This document shows, piece by piece, positions 4,422-6,577 of a stretch of DNA of 6,577 nt. The stretch is from Bacteroidota bacterium (GTDB lineage Bacteria > Bacteroidota > UBA10030 > UBA6906). Position 1 is the first letter of the stretch, and each line of letters opens with the position of its first letter. The notes beneath the pieces are model-generated. The model was not told where the DNA came from and made no database searches. It was given only the letters and a program-made list of their open reading frames with translations. The stretch spans positions 1-6,577 of the forward strand of contig JAERML010000232.1 of the NCBI GenBank assembly GCA_016844425.1. Direction: 5' to 3'. The position numbers were made by a program, and so were the translations under genes.

Positions 4422-6577
4422 ATGTCCACCCCTCTCATGAAACAATATGCCCAGGTGAAGGCGAAGTATCCTGACACGATACTCCTCTTCCGCATGGGCG
4501 ATTTCTTTGAGACGTTCGAAGAGGACGCCAAAATCGCCGCAAAGGTCCTCGGTATCACACTGACGAAGCGGGGAAACAGCGCAGCGGGCGATATTCCCCT
4601 TGCGGGGTTTCCCCATCACGCGCTGGATTCGTACCTCCCGAAGTTGCTCAAAGCCGGGCACCGGGTTGCCATCTGCGAACAACTGGAGGATCCGAAGTTC
4701 GCCAAGGGAATCGTCAAGAGAGATGTAATTGAAGTGGTGACACCGGGTGTAGCCTACTCCGACAAAGTCCTCGAGCAAAAACACAACAACTATCTCGCCG
4801 CCATCGCCCTTCCTTCAGCGCTTGCCACCGGACAGGATACAATCGGTTTTTCCTATGTAGATGTGTCCACCGCGGAGTTCAATGTAAGCGAGTTTCCTTT
4901 TCGTCAACTTGCCGAACAAGTTGTTGCGCTCGCACCGTCGGAGATTCTTGTACAGCGGCGGGATCTTGTATCGCTCCAGGAGCTGCTGCGCGGACGGTAC
5001 AACGGCCTCTTCACCAAGATTGACGATTGGGTTTTCAACGTCGATTACGCCTACGAGCTTCTCGTCAGTCATTTCCAGACACAGTCGCTCAAGGGATTTG
5101 GCGTGGAGGAAATGAAACTGGGCACCGTGGCCGCCGGCGCAGTGATGAACTATCTCCAGGAAACGCAGAAGGCCAATCTCCTCCATATCCGAAAGCTGAT
5201 GCCGGTGGATGTCGGTGACCATATCACACTGGATACCTCCACCAAGCGGAACCTCGAGATCACCGCATCCATCGCAGGCTCAGCCGATGGAACATTGTTT
5301 GCCGTTCTCGACAGAACGCAAACACCAATGGGCGGACGCTTGCTCAAGCGGTGGATCAACCAGCCATTGAACAGACTGTCTCCGATTCAGCAGCGCCTCG
5401 CAGCTGTTCGTGAGTTAATCCAAAAGGAAGATCTCCGGAAGAGTCTCGGCGATATCCTCACCCGCATTGGCGATCTTGAACGGCTCACGACAAAGATCTG
5501 TACGAACCGCGCAACGCCGCGGGAGATGAACGCGCTAAAGTTCATCCTGCTCGAAATCGGCAAGGGGAAGGAGAGACTCGACGGCGTCGCAACAGAAGTC
5601 CTCTCCTCGATCCGCACCGGACTTGATCCTCTGTCAGACGTCGTCACCCTGATTGACACCGCCATCGAGGCGGAGCCACCCGCGACGCTGGTGGATGGCG
5701 GCGTGATCCGGAAAGGATTCCATGCAGGGCTTGATGACCTCCGGGCGATCTCGTTTGGAGGCAAGAGCTGGATTGCGGAATTGCAGCGGAAAGAACGAGA
5801 GCGAACGGGAATCTCATCGTTAAAGGTGGGCTTTAACAACGTGTTCGGCTACTACATCGAAGTGACCAACACTCATAAGGAGAAGATCCCCTCCGACTAC
5901 ATCAGGAAGCAAACGCTCACCAATGCGGAGCGATACATCACTCCCGAGCTGAAAGAATATGAAGAGAAGATCCTGCATGCTGAAGAGAAAATGCTTGCGC
6001 TCGAAACCGAGCTCTTCAACGTCCTTCGCTTGCAGGTCGCTGCACGCGCCGAGGCGATCCAAACCGATGCCAGGTTAATCGCCGCGCTCGATTGCTTCCT
6101 CTCCCTGGCCGCTGCCGCACATGAATATTCTTACGTCTGTCCTGAGGTAAACGAGTCCACACTTCTGGAAATCAAGGACGGGCGCCATCCTGTTATCGAG
6201 CGGCTCCTGCCGCCGGGCGAAAAGTACATTCCCAACGATGTCCGCCTCGACATTGACACGCACCAAATCCTGATCATCACCGGGCCCAACATGAGTGGGA
6301 AGTCGAGTTACCTCCGGCAGGTGGGGTTGATCGTGCTCCTGGCGCAGATCGGGAGCTTCGTCCCCGCAAAGAAAGCGGTGATCGGGATCGTGGACAAGAT
6401 CTTCACGCGGGTCGGGGCTAGTGACAACATTGCGTCAGGCGAGAGCACATTCCTTGTGGAAATGCATGAGGCGGCACATATCGTCAACACGGCAACCAAA
6501 CGGAGTCTGATTCTTCTCGACGAGGTTGGCCGGGGCACCAGCACGTTCGATGGCATCAGCATTGCGTGGTCGTTAAC
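4422..6577 (+). CDS. mutS: DNA mismatch repair protein MutS (3' end outside window)
   Basis: MutS binds mispaired or looped bases as a clamp dimer and, on ATP binding, recruits MutL to start mismatch repair. The window shows 718 residues, compared with about 850-880 for full-length proteins. In order: the N-terminal mismatch-recognition domain with the Phe-X-Glu motif in RMGDFFETF (F28, E30); the connector and lever domains; the clamp region with VGFNNVFGYYIEV (about 469-481) and NAERYITPELKEYEEKI after it; and the ATPase domain with Walker A GPNMSGKS (621-628), SGESTFLVEM (672-681) and Walker B LILLDE with D700 and E701. The frame stays open throughout, and the cut falls just after DGISIAWSL. 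The missing part includes the end of the ATPase domain and the dimerisation helices. I chose the ATG at 4422; an in-frame stop lies at 4386-4388, and the ATG at 4437 is the only close alternative. There is no Shine-Dalgarno before it. It is divergent from the ligase operon and functionally unrelated to it. Confidence 0.98.
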   Translation, partial: MSTPLMKQYAQVKAKYPDTILLFRMGDFFETFEEDAKIAAKVLGITLTKRGNSAAGDIPLAGFPHHALDSYLPKLLKAGHRVAICEQLEDPKFAKGIVKRDVIEVVTPGVAYSDKVLEQKHNNYLAAIALPSALATGQDTIGFSYVDVSTAEFNVSEFPFRQLAEQVVALAPSEILVQRRDLVSLQELLRGRYNGLFTKIDDWVFNVDYAYELLVSHFQTQSLKGFGVEEMKLGTVAAGAVMNYLQETQKANLLHIRKLMPVDVGDHITLDTSTKRNLEITASIAGSADGTLFAVLDRTQTPMGGRLLKRWINQPLNRLSPIQQRLAAVRELIQKEDLRKSLGDILTRIGDLERLTTKICTNRATPREMNALKFILLEIGKGKERLDGVATEVLSSIRTGLDPLSDVVTLIDTAIEAEPPATLVDGGVIRKGFHAGLDDLRAISFGGKSWIAELQRKERERTGISSLKVGFNNVFGYYIEVTNTHKEKIPSDYIRKQTLTNAERYITPELKEYEEKILHAEEKMLALETELFNVLRLQVAARAEAIQTDARLIAALDCFLSLAAAAHEYSYVCPEVNESTLLEIKDGRHPVIERLLPPGEKYIPNDVRLDIDTHQILIITGPNMSGKSSYLRQVGLIVLLAQIGSFVPAKKAVIGIVDKIFTRVGASDNIASGESTFLVEMHEAAHIVNTATKRSLILLDEVGRGTSTFDGISIAWSL

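Noticed and set aside
3851..4474. Plus-strand open frame of 207 residues spanning the ATP-grasp 5' end, the spacer and the mutS start
   Set aside because: It overlaps two well-supported genes in other frames, shows no family motif, and its length is explained by codon bias of the opposite strand.

Overview
The window holds two divergent transcription units separated by about 400 bases. It has moderate GC (judged by eye, a little over 50%). The MutS sequence, with its KRDVIEVVTPGV stretch and its TPLMKQY start, reads like the Bacteroidota/Chlorobiota/Ignavibacteria group. That placement comes from memory of the family, not from a search. Shine-Dalgarno motifs in front of several genes would fit a Chlorobiota/Ignavibacteria-like member better than classical Bacteroidetes. 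I see no phage, transposase, CRISPR, tRNA or rRNA signal.

Left unit (about 4213 down to 1, minus strand). A good sigma70-like promoter (4185-4213) precedes a leader of about 160 bases. The leader contains a 9-residue reading frame with its own Shine-Dalgarno. Four genes follow in transcription order: an ATP-grasp ligase (2977-4018, broken), a YbdK/GCS2-type carboxylate-amine ligase (1830-2969), an M29-type aminopeptidase (801-1820), and a conserved protein of unclear function cut by the window edge (1-682). The first three lie within 10 bases of one another, apart from the effect of the frameshift. The fourth follows after 118 bases that carry a heptamer tandem repeat. Two amide-bond-forming ligase families beside a peptidase, plus a fourth protein that looks distantly like a circularly permuted ATP-grasp enzyme, suggest an uncharacterised operon that makes and trims a small peptide or amide. 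No product can be named from sequence.

The clearest anomaly is a perfect 40-bp tandem duplication (3134-3213, identity running to 3214) near the 3' end of the ATP-grasp gene. Forty is not a multiple of three, so it shifts the frame. A 51-residue C-terminal tail is replaced by 25 unrelated residues, and translation stops 125 bases before the next gene instead of 7. The native tail is still intact in the other frame, so the event is recent, reversible or an assembly artefact.

Right unit (4422-6577, plus strand). This is mutS, DNA mismatch repair, open to the end of the window with its key motifs visible and its C-terminus cut off. It shares only the intergenic region with the ligase operon.
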